Positions 17,651 through 29,216 of a stretch of DNA of 64,000 bases are shown here, piece by piece (position 1 is the stretch's first letter; each line of letters starts with the position of its first letter). The stretch lies in assembly GCF_014640255.1 (NCBI RefSeq), contig NZ_BMGP01000007.1:50698-114697 (forward strand), written 5' to 3'. The translations under genes and the position numbers were made by a program. This DNA comes from Subtercola lobariae (GTDB lineage: Bacteria > Actinomycetota > Actinomycetes > Actinomycetales > Microbacteriaceae). The notes under the pieces were generated by a model that saw nothing but the letters and a program-made list of their open reading frames with translations, had not been told where the DNA came from and did not search any database.

Positions 17651-19510
17651 GTGCGTTTTATTCTTGCCATCATCGCCTTCGTCATAGCGCTGGCGTTCAT
17701 CGGCATCGGTATCGCCGAGCGCACGTTCCTTCTGCCGCCGTCGTCGGTGAGTGTCGAAACCACTCAGACCACCTCGACGCCCTACGTTTTCATCGACAGT
17801 GACGCCCTACTCGCAGAGTCGGGCGAACAGACGGTCACCTTCTCCGGCAGCCCGAAGGTCTTCGCCGCGTACGGCCGCACCGATGACGTCAAGGCCTGGC
17901 TGAACGGCGCGAGCTACGCAGACCTCACAGTGAACACCGGCAGCAAGCCGAGCCTCACGTCGACCATCGTGCCCGCTGACCCGGCAGGAGCGGCGAACGT
18001 CGCCAGCGGCTCGGTCGACCCGGCCGGCTCTGATCTCTGGCTCGAGGAGTACACCGCAGACTCGTCGATGACGCGCACGTTCAGTCTGCCGGCAGGCTAT
18101 TCGCTCATCGTCGCCGACGACGGCACAGCCCCCGCACCCACCACCGTTCGCATCTCGTGGCCGCTCGACGACAGCACGCCGTTGGCCGTGCCGTTCTTGC
18201 TGACCGGTGCGATCTTCGTGGTGATCGGCCTCATTCTGCTGCTGCTCGGCCTTCGGCACATGAAGAAGTCGCAGGGCCCCCGTCGCAAGCAGCCGACCCT
18301 GCCTAAAGGCAAACGCTTCTCGTCTTCTCGCACCAATGGCATCGAATCGGGGGTGCGGCGCGGCCGCCGCTCCATTACGAAGTCGATTGCGGTGCTGGTT
18401 CCCACGGCCATGCTGAGCGCAGCTGTGCTGAGTGGATGCTCGGCCCAGTCTCTGCCGGCCGCCATCGCCGACACGGCCACACCCGCGCCTGTCTCCACCG
18501 GCGACACGAGCACGGGCGACCCGAGCACCGGCACCCCGACCCCGGGTGCCACCACGACAGGCACCACCACCGCAGTGCCGACTCCCGTTCCGACGCCAGA
18601 TCAGGGGCCGCCGCCCGTCGTGTCTGAGGCGCAACTCGACACCATCCTCGGCAAGATCTCGACCGTGACGACGGCCGCCGACGCCGCTTCAGACCCGACC
18701 GCACTCGCCGCCCGCATGACGGGGCCCGCTCTCGACCTGCGCACGGCGACGTACTCGATTCGCAAGACCGACGCCGACTACCCGGCGCAGCCCGCGATTC
18801 CCGCCGGCCCGTCGTCGGTCGTGCTGCCGCAGGCGACCGACTCGTGGCCACGAACGGTTTTCACCATTGCCGAGAACACGGCCGACTCCACGGTCGCCCC
18901 GCTGTCGTTGATGCTGATTCAAGACACCCCGCGCAGCCAGTACAAGGTCTACTACGCCATTCCGCTCGAGCCGGCCACCACGTTGCCGCCGGTCGCGCCG
19001 GCAACGGTGGGCACGTCTCAACTGCCGAACGACACCAAACTGCTTTCGTTGACGCCGACAGACGCGGCGGCGGGGTACGCCGACATACTCATGCTCGGCA
19101 GCCAGAGCCCCTACTACGACAAGTTCGATCCCACCGGCGACACCCTGCAGACGAGCGTCGGGGCCGACTACAAGGCCGCCACGAAAGCCGCACTGCCGAA
19201 CACGGCGAGCATCGACTTCGCAAAGGTGCCCGGTGTGGGGCAGACTATCGCCCTCGCCACGAACCAATCGGGCGCAATCGTTGCCACGAACATCCGCGAA
19301 TCTGTCACTGTGAAGCCGGTCGAGGCCGGTGCGACGGTGAGCCCCGAAGGAGCGGTGAAGGCCGCTTCGGGAGTCTCACAGACCGCAAAGGGCACCGAAG
19401 CGATCTACGATTATCAGTTGTTGTTCTACATTCCGCCGTCGGGCGACACGTCGAAGGTCAAACTTCTCGGGTTCGCTCAAGGCCTGCTGTCTGCCAAGGA
19501 GTTGCCGTGA
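17651..19510 (+). CDS. Membrane protein with internal lipoprotein-like segment
   Basis: This 619-residue protein is not a recognised family member. Residues 1–22 form a TM/signal anchor, followed by an extracytoplasmic region (25–178) and a second TM at 179–200. A very basic cytoplasmic linker (203–244) leads to a third hydrophobic segment ending in LSGC at 260–263, a perfect lipobox in the middle of the chain. A Thr/Pro/Gly-rich linker (275–325) and a second exported domain of about 290 residues follow. It reads like a membrane protein joined in frame to a lipoprotein. The GTG start has TGGAGAG upstream. The next gene overlaps (GTGA). Confidence 0.7.
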   Translation: MRFILAIIAFVIALAFIGIGIAERTFLLPPSSVSVETTQTTSTPYVFIDSDALLAESGEQTVTFSGSPKVFAAYGRTDDVKAWLNGASYADLTVNTGSKPSLTSTIVPADPAGAANVASGSVDPAGSDLWLEEYTADSSMTRTFSLPAGYSLIVADDGTAPAPTTVRISWPLDDSTPLAVPFLLTGAIFVVIGLILLLLGLRHMKKSQGPRRKQPTLPKGKRFSSSRTNGIESGVRRGRRSITKSIAVLVPTAMLSAAVLSGCSAQSLPAAIADTATPAPVSTGDTSTGDPSTGTPTPGATTTGTTTAVPTPVPTPDQGPPPVVSEAQLDTILGKISTVTTAADAASDPTALAARMTGPALDLRTATYSIRKTDADYPAQPAIPAGPSSVVLPQATDSWPRTVFTIAENTADSTVAPLSLMLIQDTPRSQYKVYYAIPLEPATTLPPVAPATVGTSQLPNDTKLLSLTPTDAAAGYADILMLGSQSPYYDKFDPTGDTLQTSVGADYKAATKAALPNTASIDFAKVPGVGQTIALATNQSGAIVATNIRESVTVKPVEAGATVSPEGAVKAASGVSQTAKGTEAIYDYQLLFYIPPSGDTSKVKLLGFAQGLLSAKELP

Positions 19511-20535
19511 GCCAGGTTCCCCCCTCAGCCGCCAGCCTCAGAGGGGCTGTCGACCTCTCGTCGCTCGTGAACCGGGCCGCCGCGCCTGCGGGTGCTGCCG
19601 GAGCCGCAGGGGGCGCGCCAGGAGGTGCTGGGGGTGCACCGGGCGTTCCCGGAGCCCCGGGCGCCGGAGTCTCGGTGCCGAGCCTGCTGCTCGACGGCAC
19701 CGACGCCACGTTCACTCAGATTCTCGATCTCTCGAACGCGGTCGCTGTCATCGTCGAGTTGTGGGCTTCGTGGTCTGACGGCTCGCGCATTCTCGCGCCG
19801 CTCATGCAGAAGCTGATTCTCGAATACGGCGGCCAGTTCGTGCTCGTTCGGGTCGAGACCGACGGCAACCCTCAGCTCACCGCGGCTTTTCAGGCTCAGT
19901 CGGTGCCGACGGTCGCCGCCATCATCGCGGGCCGACCTGTCGCCCTGTTCGAGGGTGCTCAGCCCGAGCAGAGCATTCGCGACGTGCTCGATCAGGTCGT
20001 TCAGCTCGCCGCGCAGAACGGTGTCACGGGCACCGCGCTTCCCGCCGACGGCCACGGCGGCCCCGGCGGTGTGGGTGCAGACGGAGTCGAAGGCGAGGTA
20101 GCCGAGCCCGTCGAAGAGCCGTTGCCGCCGCACCACGCCGAGGCGTTCGACGCCATCTCGCAGGGCGACTACAAGACCGCCATCGCCGAGTACGAAAAAG
20201 CCATCGTGCAGAACCCACGCGACGCGCTTGCCGCTGCTGGGCTCGCCCAGGTCAAGCTGCTCGACCGACTCGACGGCAAAACGCTCGACGAGATTCGTGC
20301 CGACGGTGCGGCCAACCCCACCGACATCGACGCCCAGCTGCTGGTCGCCGACCTCGATGTCTCCGGCGGCCACGTCGAAGACGCCTTCGACCGCATTCTC
20401 GCCCTGTTCACCAAGGCCGATCAGGCGACGAAAGACAAGCTGCGCGAGCGGATGCTCGAACTCTTCGAAGTCGTCGGCCTCGACGACCCTCGGGTGACGG
20501 TGGCTCGTCGCCGCCTGACCATGCTGCTGTACTGA
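19507..20535 (+). CDS. Thioredoxin-fold/TPR co-chaperone, YbbN-like
   Basis: The 342-residue protein has a Gly/Ala/Pro-rich N-terminal stretch (26–54), a thioredoxin-like domain (about 58–180) with the active-site strand as VELWASWSDGSR (no CxxC), and C-terminal TPR-type helices (about 210–340, including AISQGDYKTAIAEYEKAI). This layout matches YbbN/CnoX-like proteins, which act as holdases and are often redox-inactive. The GTG start overlaps the previous stop (GTGA), so it is translationally coupled to the membrane/lipoprotein-like gene. An in-frame extension back to 18844 lies inside that gene and is rejected. Confidence 0.83.
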   Translation: MSQVPPSAASLRGAVDLSSLVNRAAAPAGAAGAAGGAPGGAGGAPGVPGAPGAGVSVPSLLLDGTDATFTQILDLSNAVAVIVELWASWSDGSRILAPLMQKLILEYGGQFVLVRVETDGNPQLTAAFQAQSVPTVAAIIAGRPVALFEGAQPEQSIRDVLDQVVQLAAQNGVTGTALPADGHGGPGGVGADGVEGEVAEPVEEPLPPHHAEAFDAISQGDYKTAIAEYEKAIVQNPRDALAAAGLAQVKLLDRLDGKTLDEIRADGAANPTDIDAQLLVADLDVSGGHVEDAFDRILALFTKADQATKDKLRERMLELFEVVGLDDPRVTVARRRLTMLLY

Positions 20536-20608
20536 CCCAGGCGGGTACCCGCCCGTCGGCTTCGTGTCAATCGGTCACCCCATACCTGCGCGAGCGCCGC
20601 TGAGGCAA

Positions 20609-20614
20609 TACAGT
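20609..20614 (+). promoter_or_regulatory. Candidate −10 element for leaderless permease mRNA
   Basis: TACAGT ends 7 nt before the ATG at 20621. The position favours this ATG as the true start and a leaderless transcript, although CAGGGT just upstream could act as a weak ribosome site. Confidence 0.45.
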
Positions 20615-20620
20615 CAGGGT

Positions 20621-21757
20621 ATGTTCAAACGCCACTCAGCATCGTCGTCGAAGGCCATTGCGCCGCAGGCGAAGGTCTCGCCCGAAATTCAGTCGGTGAC
20701 TCAAGGGTCTGAGACCTATTCGCAGATCAATGCCTTCAAGATCGGCCTGCTCGGCGGGCTGGGTGTGCTCGTGGCGCTCGTCATCGGTGGGCTCGTCACG
20801 CAGCTCGGCACGGTGCTCATTTACGTGGGTGTTGCGTTGTTCATCGCCTTGGGGCTTGATCCGTTGGTCTCGAGGCTCGCCCGCAAAATGCCGCGTCCGC
20901 TGGCGATCACCATCGTGTTCGGTGTCGTGGTGCTGATTCTGGCGGGGTTGTTGCTCACGATCATCCCGATCATCGTGACGCAGACCAGCAACCTCATTAC
21001 GAACTTTCCCACCTACATCACGAATCTGCAGAACTCGGACTGGTTCAAGGGTCTGGAGTCGCAGCTCTCGGGGGTCGTGAGCATCGACGATGTGGTGAAG
21101 AATCTGCAGAGCTTCTTGAGCCCCGACAAGGTGCTTTCGCTGGGCGGCGGGTTGCTGGCGGTCGGCGCGGGGGTGGCGAGCGGTGTGACCGGGTCGGTCA
21201 TCGTGCTGATTCTGACGCTGTACTTTCTCGCCTCGCTGCGGTCGATGAAGCGCGTGACGTACCGGTTCGTTCCGGCGACCAAGCGGGCGAACTTCGCCGA
21301 AATCACCGAGCAGATCACACAGGCTGTGGGGCGCTACGTGGTGGGGCAGCTCGCGCTGGCGTTGGTCAACGGCATTCTGAGCTTCATCTTCTTGACCATC
21401 ATCGGGGCGCCGCTGCCGGTGCTGCTGGCGTTCATCGCGTTCTTGTTGTCGCTGATTCCGTTGGTGGGTACGGTCACAGGTTCGGCGATCATCGTGCTCG
21501 TCTGCTTCTTGGCGTCGCCGCTGACGGCACTCGTGGCCGCGATCTACTACCTCGTCTACATGCAGGTTGAGGCATACTTCCTCAGCCCGCGCATCATGAA
21601 CAGGGCGGTCTCGGTTCCGGGTTCGGTCGTGGTCATCGGCGCGGTGGCCGGCGGTACCATCGCGGGCGTGCTCGGTGCGCTCGTGGCCATTCCCATTGCG
21701 GCGTCGGCCATCATCATCATCGAAAAAGTGGTCTTCCCGAAGCAAGACGCGAAGTAA
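20621..21757 (+). CDS. AI-2E family membrane permease, second copy
   Basis: This 378-residue protein has a hydrophilic N-terminus of about 40 residues followed by the same TM pattern as the permease at 16473–17528, sharing LGLDPLVSRL, VGRYVVGQLAL, LSLIPLVGT and YMQVEAYFLSPRIM. The two are clearly paralogues and sit on opposite strands around a two-gene unit. Substrate is unknown; the family label comes from TqsA, but quorum-signal export should not be assumed. The gene converges on glgB, with a large hairpin between them. Confidence 0.88.
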   Translation: MFKRHSASSSKAIAPQAKVSPEIQSVTQGSETYSQINAFKIGLLGGLGVLVALVIGGLVTQLGTVLIYVGVALFIALGLDPLVSRLARKMPRPLAITIVFGVVVLILAGLLLTIIPIIVTQTSNLITNFPTYITNLQNSDWFKGLESQLSGVVSIDDVVKNLQSFLSPDKVLSLGGGLLAVGAGVASGVTGSVIVLILTLYFLASLRSMKRVTYRFVPATKRANFAEITEQITQAVGRYVVGQLALALVNGILSFIFLTIIGAPLPVLLAFIAFLLSLIPLVGTVTGSAIIVLVCFLASPLTALVAAIYYLVYMQVEAYFLSPRIMNRAVSVPGSVVVIGAVAGGTIAGVLGALVAIPIAASAIIIIEKVVFPKQDAK

Positions 21758-21778
21758 CCTGTCGAGCAGCGGGAGTTA

Positions 21779-21835
21779 CGTCGGAGCAGAGCGCGTATGG
21801 CCACGTATTGTGGCCATGTCGGCTCTGCTCCGACG
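21779..21835. terminator. Long hairpin between convergent permease and glgB
   Basis: Outer arms CGTCGGAGCAGAGC (21779–21792) and GCTCTGCTCCGACG (21822–21835) are perfect. Inner arms ATGGCCAC (21797–21804) and GTGGCCAT (21810–21817) are also perfect around a 5-nt loop, with a 4-nt internal bulge between. A bidirectional terminator is the likely role; there is no T-tract. Confidence 0.6.
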
Positions 21836-21889
21836 AAAGTACCGTTCGGGTGGCGCGGCATCGGCGGGCGGCACCCGGCGCCGGCAGCC

Positions 21890-24109
<2,220 letters not shown>

Positions 24110-24191
24110 CAGGAATCGCCTTCGTTCGAGTTTGTGGTCGTGGTGGCGGCTCGGTGGCACACATGCCCGAGCTGGCTGCGGAGCGCGGTCG

Positions 24192-26321
24192 TCATGGCGC
24201 CTCGTCGGTCGCGGGCTCGGCGCGGGCATCCAGAGCGTCGGGTTCGTAGTGAACTCGCAAAATGTGCACGGGCTCGCCGAATGCGTTCAGGCGCACGTAG
24301 TTGTCGGCACCCCAGAGCCAGGTCACGCCTGTGATCAGGTCGGTGACCCTGAACTGAGCGCCCGGGTCGAGGCCGAACTTCGTTACGTCGAGGCGCACGG
24401 TGGTCTCGCGAACCGACCAGGGGTCGACGTTGGCGACCACGATGATGCCGTCGTCTTCGCCGCTCTCGGTGAACGAACCCGCGATGTACTTGCTGTAGAC
24501 GAGTATCGAGTCGTCGTCGCTGGCGTGAATGTCGAGGTTTCGCAGTTGCTGCAGCGCCGGATGCTCGCGCCTGATCTGATTGAGCTGGGTGATGTACGGC
24601 GCGATCGACGCGTCGGCAGCCTCGGCGGCGGCGAAGTCGCGCGGCTTGAGCTGGTACTTCTCGTTGTCGATGTTCTCTTCAGAACCCGGACGCGCTACGT
24701 TCTCGATGAGCTCGTAACCCGAGTAGACACCCCACGACGGCGACCCGGTGGCGGCGATGGCGGCCCTGATCTTGTAGGCCGGCCGCCCGCCGAACTGCAG
24801 GTAGGCGTGCAGAATGTCAGGCGTATTCACGAAGAGGTTCGGCCTGAAGAACGCGGCCGTCTCGTGCGCGAGCCCGTCGAGAAACTCTTCGAGTTCTTCC
24901 TTGGTGTTGCGCCAGGTGAAGTACGTGTACGACTGCTGAAAGCCCACCTTCGCGAGCGTCTGCATCAGCGCAGGCCGGGTGAACGCCTCGGCCAAGAAGA
25001 TCACGTCGGGGTACTCGGCGTTGATCGTGGTGATCACGTACTCCCAGAAGTCGAGCGGCTTCGTGTGCGGGTTGTCGACGCGAAAGATCTTCACGCCGGT
25101 GGCGATCCAGAACTTCAGCAGCCGCAAGGCTTCGGCACGGATGCCCGCCGGGTCGTTGTCGAAATTGATGGGGTAGATGTCTTGGTACTTCTTCGGCGGG
25201 TTCTCGGCGTACGCGATAGAGCCGTCGGGCAGCGTCGTGAACCACTCGGGGTGCGTGGTGACCCACGGATGATCGGGCGAAGCCTGCAAGGCGAAGTCGA
25301 GCGCTATCTCGAGCCCCACCTTCTGCGCGGCCTCCCGAAAGATTTTGAACTGCGCCACAGTGCCCAGATCGGGGTGCACCGCATCGTGCCCGCCGGCCGC
25401 GCCGCCGATGGCCCACGGTGAGCCAGGGTCGCCGGGCTCCACAGTCAGGGTGTTGTTCGGCCCTTTGCGAAACGCCTCGCCGATGGGGTGGATGGGCGGC
25501 AGATACAACACGTCGAACCCCATAGCCGCGACGGAGGGCAGGCGGCGCGCCGCGGTGCGGAAGGTACCGCTCGTGATGGTGCCGTCGGCGTTCTGCACCG
25601 CGCCCACCGAGCGCGGAAAGAATTCGTACCAAGCGCCGTAACCGGCGCGCTGGCGCTCGACTTTGACGTCGTGCCACTCGGAGAAGGTGTCGAGGCTCGC
25701 GATCGGAAAGCGCTCGACCGCGTCGAGCACGGTGGGCGCAGTGGCGGCAGCCAATCGGTCTTCGGCGGGCAGCGTGGCGTCGGCCATGAGCAGCGCCAGA
25801 TCGTCGAAAAGCGCGCGATCAGCGGCCGGGCGCGCGGCCTCCGCCCCGGCCCGCACGAACAGCTCGCTGGCGATCAGAAACATCAGGTCGACGTCGATGC
25901 CCGCGGGCACCTTGATGGCGGCGTTGTGCTGCCAGGTGGCGAAGTCGTCACTGAAGGCGCGAATGCGAAAGCGCCAGGTGCCCTGGGTGGGCAAATGCGC
26001 GAGTCGTTGAAAGCGGTCGATGCCCGTGCCGATCATCCGCAAGCCGTATGAAGAGCTGGCACCTGTTGGGTCGACGAGCTCGACACGCCCTCCTACGGCG
26101 TCGTGGCCTTCGCGAAAGATGGTCGCGCCGAACGGAACGACCTCACCGGCGTAAGCCTTCGCCGGCCAGCGCCCGCCCGAAACCTCGGGAAACACGTCGA
26201 CGATGGGAATGCGCCCGATGATCGGCTCGAACGCCGCCGCCGCCACCGGCTTCACGCCGGGCTTCGCCGTCGCCGGTCGGCCAGATGACTTCACTGCTGG
26301 TTTTGCCACTGTCTTAGCCAC
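24192..26321 (-). CDS. glgE: Alpha-1,4-glucan:maltose-1-phosphate maltosyltransferase
   Basis: GlgE (GH13_3) transfers maltose from alpha-maltose-1-phosphate to the non-reducing end of glucan. The 709-residue protein has a basic Ala/Lys-rich N-terminal tail, the N-terminal dimerisation domain and a barrel with [11 protein letters not shown] (nucleophile D416) and [10 protein letters not shown] (acid/base E445). [15 protein letters not shown] and [15 protein letters not shown] are GlgE-specific. It starts with GTG at 26321; a TAGGGT element ends 7 nt upstream, suggesting a leaderless mRNA. TreS/Pep2 or GlgM, which supply maltose-1-phosphate, are not in this window. Confidence 0.96.
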   Translation of the reverse strand: MAKTVAKPAVKSSGRPATAKPGVKPVAAAAFEPIIGRIPIVDVFPEVSGGRWPAKAYAGEVVPFGATIFREGHDAVGGRVELVDPTGASSSYGLRMIGTGIDRFQRLAHLPTQGTWRFRIRAFSDDFATWQHNAAIKVPAGIDVDLMFLIASELFVRAGAEAARPAADRALFDDLALLMADATLPAEDRLAAATAPTVLDAVERFPIASLDTFSEWHDVKVERQRAGYGAWYEFFPRSVGAVQNADGTITSGTFRTAARRLPSVAAMGFDVLYLPPIHPIGEAFRKGPNNTLTVEPGDPGSPWAIGGAAGGHDAVHPDLGTVAQFKIFREAAQKVGLEIALDFALQASPDHPWVTTHPEWFTTLPDGSIAYAENPPKKYQDIYPINFDNDPAGIRAEALRLLKFWIATGVKIFRVDNPHTKPLDFWEYVITTINAEYPDVIFLAEAFTRPALMQTLAKVGFQQSYTYFTWRNTKEELEEFLDGLAHETAAFFRPNLFVNTPDILHAYLQFGGRPAYKIRAAIAATGSPSWGVYSGYELIENVARPGSEENIDNEKYQLKPRDFAAAEAADASIAPYITQLNQIRREHPALQQLRNLDIHASDDDSILVYSKYIAGSFTESGEDDGIIVVANVDPWSVRETTVRLDVTKFGLDPGAQFRVTDLITGVTWLWGADNYVRLNAFGEPVHILRVHYEPDALDARAEPATDEAP

Positions 26322-26327
26322 AATTCG

Positions 26328-26333
26328 ACCCTA
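26328..26333 (-). promoter_or_regulatory. Candidate −10 element for leaderless glgE mRNA
   Basis: On the minus strand TAGGGT ends 7 nt before the glgE GTG, with no Shine-Dalgarno sequence. It would drive glgE and probably glgB. Confidence 0.45.
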
Positions 26334-26500
26334 CCCACAAAGGCCTCGAAGCGAGTCGCAATCTGTTACCCCTTGCGCGTTTAGGGCTTCGTCACCTACC
26401 TGTTCTAGGCTGGCGCCACAGGGTGGTGCGGCGGCTCACTGCGCCGACGCTCGAGATTATGGCTGTGGCGAGTGCCACCTGCCCCGAAGGAGCGTCAGTA

Positions 26501-29110
26501 GTGAAAGCGATTCGCAAGTTCACCGTTCGGTCTGTTCTGCCACCCGAGCTCTCGGCCGTCGGTGAGTTGGTCGCCAACCTGCGCTGGTCATGGCATGAAC
26601 CTACGCGTAAGCTGCTCGCCCACATCTCGCCTGACGACTGGGAGGCCACCACTGGCGACCCTATTGCGTTGCTTGGTGCGGTCAGCTCAGAACGACTCGC
26701 TCAGCTCGCCGCTGACTCCGGTTTCGTCGCCTGGGCGAACAGTCTGCGCGACGACCTCAACCGGTACCTGAGCGAGCCGCGCTGGTACCAGTCGCTTGCT
26801 GAACCGAAGCCCCGCAGCATCGGTTATTTCTCACCGGAGTTCGGCATCGCCGCGGCGCTGCCCCAGTATTCGGGTGGCCTCGGCATTCTCGCCGGAGACC
26901 ACCTGAAGGCGGCCTCAGACCTTGGCGTGCCCATCATCGGCGTGGGGCTGTTCTACCGCGCGGGGTACTTTCGACAGGCCATTTCGCGCGACGGATGGCA
27001 GCAAGAGAGCTACCCCGTTCTCGACCCCGACGGGTTGCCGCTGAACGTGTTGCGGCTGGCCGACGGCTCGCCGGCCCAGGTGGTACTGGCGCTGCCGGAT
27101 GACCGCGCGCTCTACGCGCGCATCTGGCAGGCCCAGGTGGGGCGCATCCGGTTGCTGCTGCTCGACACCGACATTCCCGACAACGACGAAGACCTGCGTT
27201 CGGTGACCGACCGGCTCTACGGCGGTGGTGGAGAACACCGGCTGCTGCAAGAACTGCTGCTCGGTATCGGCGGCATTCGGGCGCTGAAGATTCTGGCCGA
27301 GCTGACCGATTCGCCCGAGCCCGAGGTGTTTCACACCAACGAAGGGCACGCCGGCTTTCAGGGGCTCGAGCGCATTTGCGACCTCATCGGCGAGGGGCTG
27401 TCGTTCGACGTCGCGCTGCAGGTCGTTCGCGCGGGCACCGTTTTCACGACGCATACGCCCGTGCCCGCCGGCATCGACCGGTTCGACGCCGCACTGGTTC
27501 GCCAATACTTCTCCACCGATCTGCTGCCCGGGGTCGACGTCGAGTCGATTCTGGCGCTCGGCAACGAGGTGGCCAACGGCGGCAGCGCCGACAAGTTCAA
27601 CATGGCCGTGATGGGCCTTCGCCTGGCTCAGCGCGCGAACGGCGTTTCGAAGCTGCACGGCGAGGTCAGTCGCGGCATGTTCGCGGGGCTCTGGCCCGGA
27701 TTCGACCAGGCCGACGTTCCCATCACCTCGGTGACTAACGGCGTGCATGCCCCCACCTGGACAGACCCGCTACTCATCGAGCTCGCCGAGAACAAGCTCG
27801 GCACCTCAGACACTGCGCGCGCGAACTGGGCCTCGCCAGACGTCACCGACGAAGACCTTTGGGCCGTGCGCAACGACATGCGGCGCCAGCTGGTGGCGGA
27901 TGCGCGGCACCGGGTCACCGAGGCATGGCTTGAGCGGAGCCCCGGGTCAATTCCGCCCTCGTGGTACCGAACACTGCTCGATCCTGACGTGCTGACCATC
28001 GGGTTTGCCCGGCGGGTGCCCACCTACAAGCGGCTCACGCTGATGCTGCACGACCCCGCGCGCCTGAAGTCGATTCTGCTCAACCCGGCGCAGCCCGTTC
28101 AGATGGTGATCGCGGGCAAATCGCATCCCGCCGACGAAGAAGGCAAACGCCTGATCCAGAAGCTGGTGCAGTTCGCGTCAGACCCCGAGGTGCGGCACCG
28201 TATGGCGTTCTTGCCGAACTACGACATCGGCATGGCGCAGAAGCTCTACCCCGGCACGGATGTGTGGTTGAACAACCCGTTGCGGCCGCTGGAGGCCTGC
28301 GGAACATCCGGAATGAAGGCCGCACTCAACGGCGGCCTCAACCTGTCGATCTTGGACGGCTGGTGGAACGAGTACTACGACGGCGAGAACGGCTGGGCGA
28401 TTCCCACCGCAGACTCGGCCGACACCCCAGAGGAGCGCGACCAGCTCGAGTCTGAGGCGCTCTACGACCTCATCGAGCACCAAGTGGCGCCGCGCTTCTA
28501 CGACCGCACCGCACAGGGCCTGCCCGAGCGATGGACCAAGTCGATTCGCCACACGCTCTCGACCCTGTCGCCCTCGCTCTCAGCAGACCGCATGGTGTCG
28601 GAGTATGTGCAGCGGCTCTACCTGCCCGCGGCTGCCGCCTCGCACACCATCGAGGGTCACGACTACACGCCGGCCGTCGAGCTCGCAGAGTGGAAAGAGC
28701 GCGAGCGCGCGGCGTGGGCCTCGGTCGCTGTGGTGCACGTCGAGTCGGGCGGGTTGGATGACACGCCCCAGGTCGGCGATGAGCTGCAGGTTCGGGCGCG
28801 CATCCAACTCGGCTCATTGACGCCAGACGACGTGGCGGTCGAAGTGGTCTATGGGCACGCAGGGGCGGGGGATTCGCTTACCGGCGTCAACTCGATCGCG
28901 CTCTCGCCGGCGCAACTGCCCACCACCACCACGCCCATCACGGTGATCAACCCGGGATCGCAGCACACCGACTCCGACGGGCTCTGGGGTTTCTCGGGTA
29001 CCGTTGTGCTCGAGCGCGCGGGCTCCTTCGGTTACACCGTGCGCGTCGTGCCCCGCCACGCGAACCTGGCGTCGTCGGCCGAGCTCGGTCTGGTGGCCAC
29101 CGCCCGCTGA
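26501..29110 (+). CDS. glgP: Alpha-glucan (glycogen) phosphorylase
   Basis: This enzyme releases glucose-1-phosphate from alpha-1,4-glucan with pyridoxal phosphate. The 869-residue protein starts with the DUF3417-type N-terminal region (LSAVGELVANLRWSWHEPTR), contains FSPEFGIAAALPQYSGGLG and the PLP-site region EACGTSGMKAALNGGLN. It belongs to the GlgP/MalP group found in Actinobacteria rather than the E. coli type. GTG at 26501 has AAGGAG at 26487–26492, 8 nt upstream. A TAGGCT at 26406–26411 is a likely −10. It is divergent from glgE, so synthesis and degradation genes share a control region. Confidence 0.94.
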   Translation: MKAIRKFTVRSVLPPELSAVGELVANLRWSWHEPTRKLLAHISPDDWEATTGDPIALLGAVSSERLAQLAADSGFVAWANSLRDDLNRYLSEPRWYQSLAEPKPRSIGYFSPEFGIAAALPQYSGGLGILAGDHLKAASDLGVPIIGVGLFYRAGYFRQAISRDGWQQESYPVLDPDGLPLNVLRLADGSPAQVVLALPDDRALYARIWQAQVGRIRLLLLDTDIPDNDEDLRSVTDRLYGGGGEHRLLQELLLGIGGIRALKILAELTDSPEPEVFHTNEGHAGFQGLERICDLIGEGLSFDVALQVVRAGTVFTTHTPVPAGIDRFDAALVRQYFSTDLLPGVDVESILALGNEVANGGSADKFNMAVMGLRLAQRANGVSKLHGEVSRGMFAGLWPGFDQADVPITSVTNGVHAPTWTDPLLIELAENKLGTSDTARANWASPDVTDEDLWAVRNDMRRQLVADARHRVTEAWLERSPGSIPPSWYRTLLDPDVLTIGFARRVPTYKRLTLMLHDPARLKSILLNPAQPVQMVIAGKSHPADEEGKRLIQKLVQFASDPEVRHRMAFLPNYDIGMAQKLYPGTDVWLNNPLRPLEACGTSGMKAALNGGLNLSILDGWWNEYYDGENGWAIPTADSADTPEERDQLESEALYDLIEHQVAPRFYDRTAQGLPERWTKSIRHTLSTLSPSLSADRMVSEYVQRLYLPAAAASHTIEGHDYTPAVELAEWKERERAAWASVAVVHVESGGLDDTPQVGDELQVRARIQLGSLTPDDVAVEVVYGHAGAGDSLTGVNSIALSPAQLPTTTTPITVINPGSQHTDSDGLWGFSGTVVLERAGSFGYTVRVVPRHANLASSAELGLVATAR

Positions 29111-29133
29111 CCGGCGCCGCCTCCGCCTGCCCA

Positions 29134-29201
29134 CGAGAGAAGCCGTTTCGGTCGAAAGAAGCCGTCGCACCACCTTCTTTCGACCGAAACTGCTTCTCTC
29201 G
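29134..29201. terminator. Near-perfect 27-bp hairpin between convergent glgP and glgX
   Basis: CGAGAGAAGC (29134–29143) pairs with 29192–29201, and 29145–29161 pairs with 29174–29190, with a single C·T mismatch and a 12-nt loop. The element fills most of the gap. It probably ends transcription from both sides, but its length is unusual for a terminator. Confidence 0.6.
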
Positions 29202-29216
29202 CCGTCGATGGGCGGG

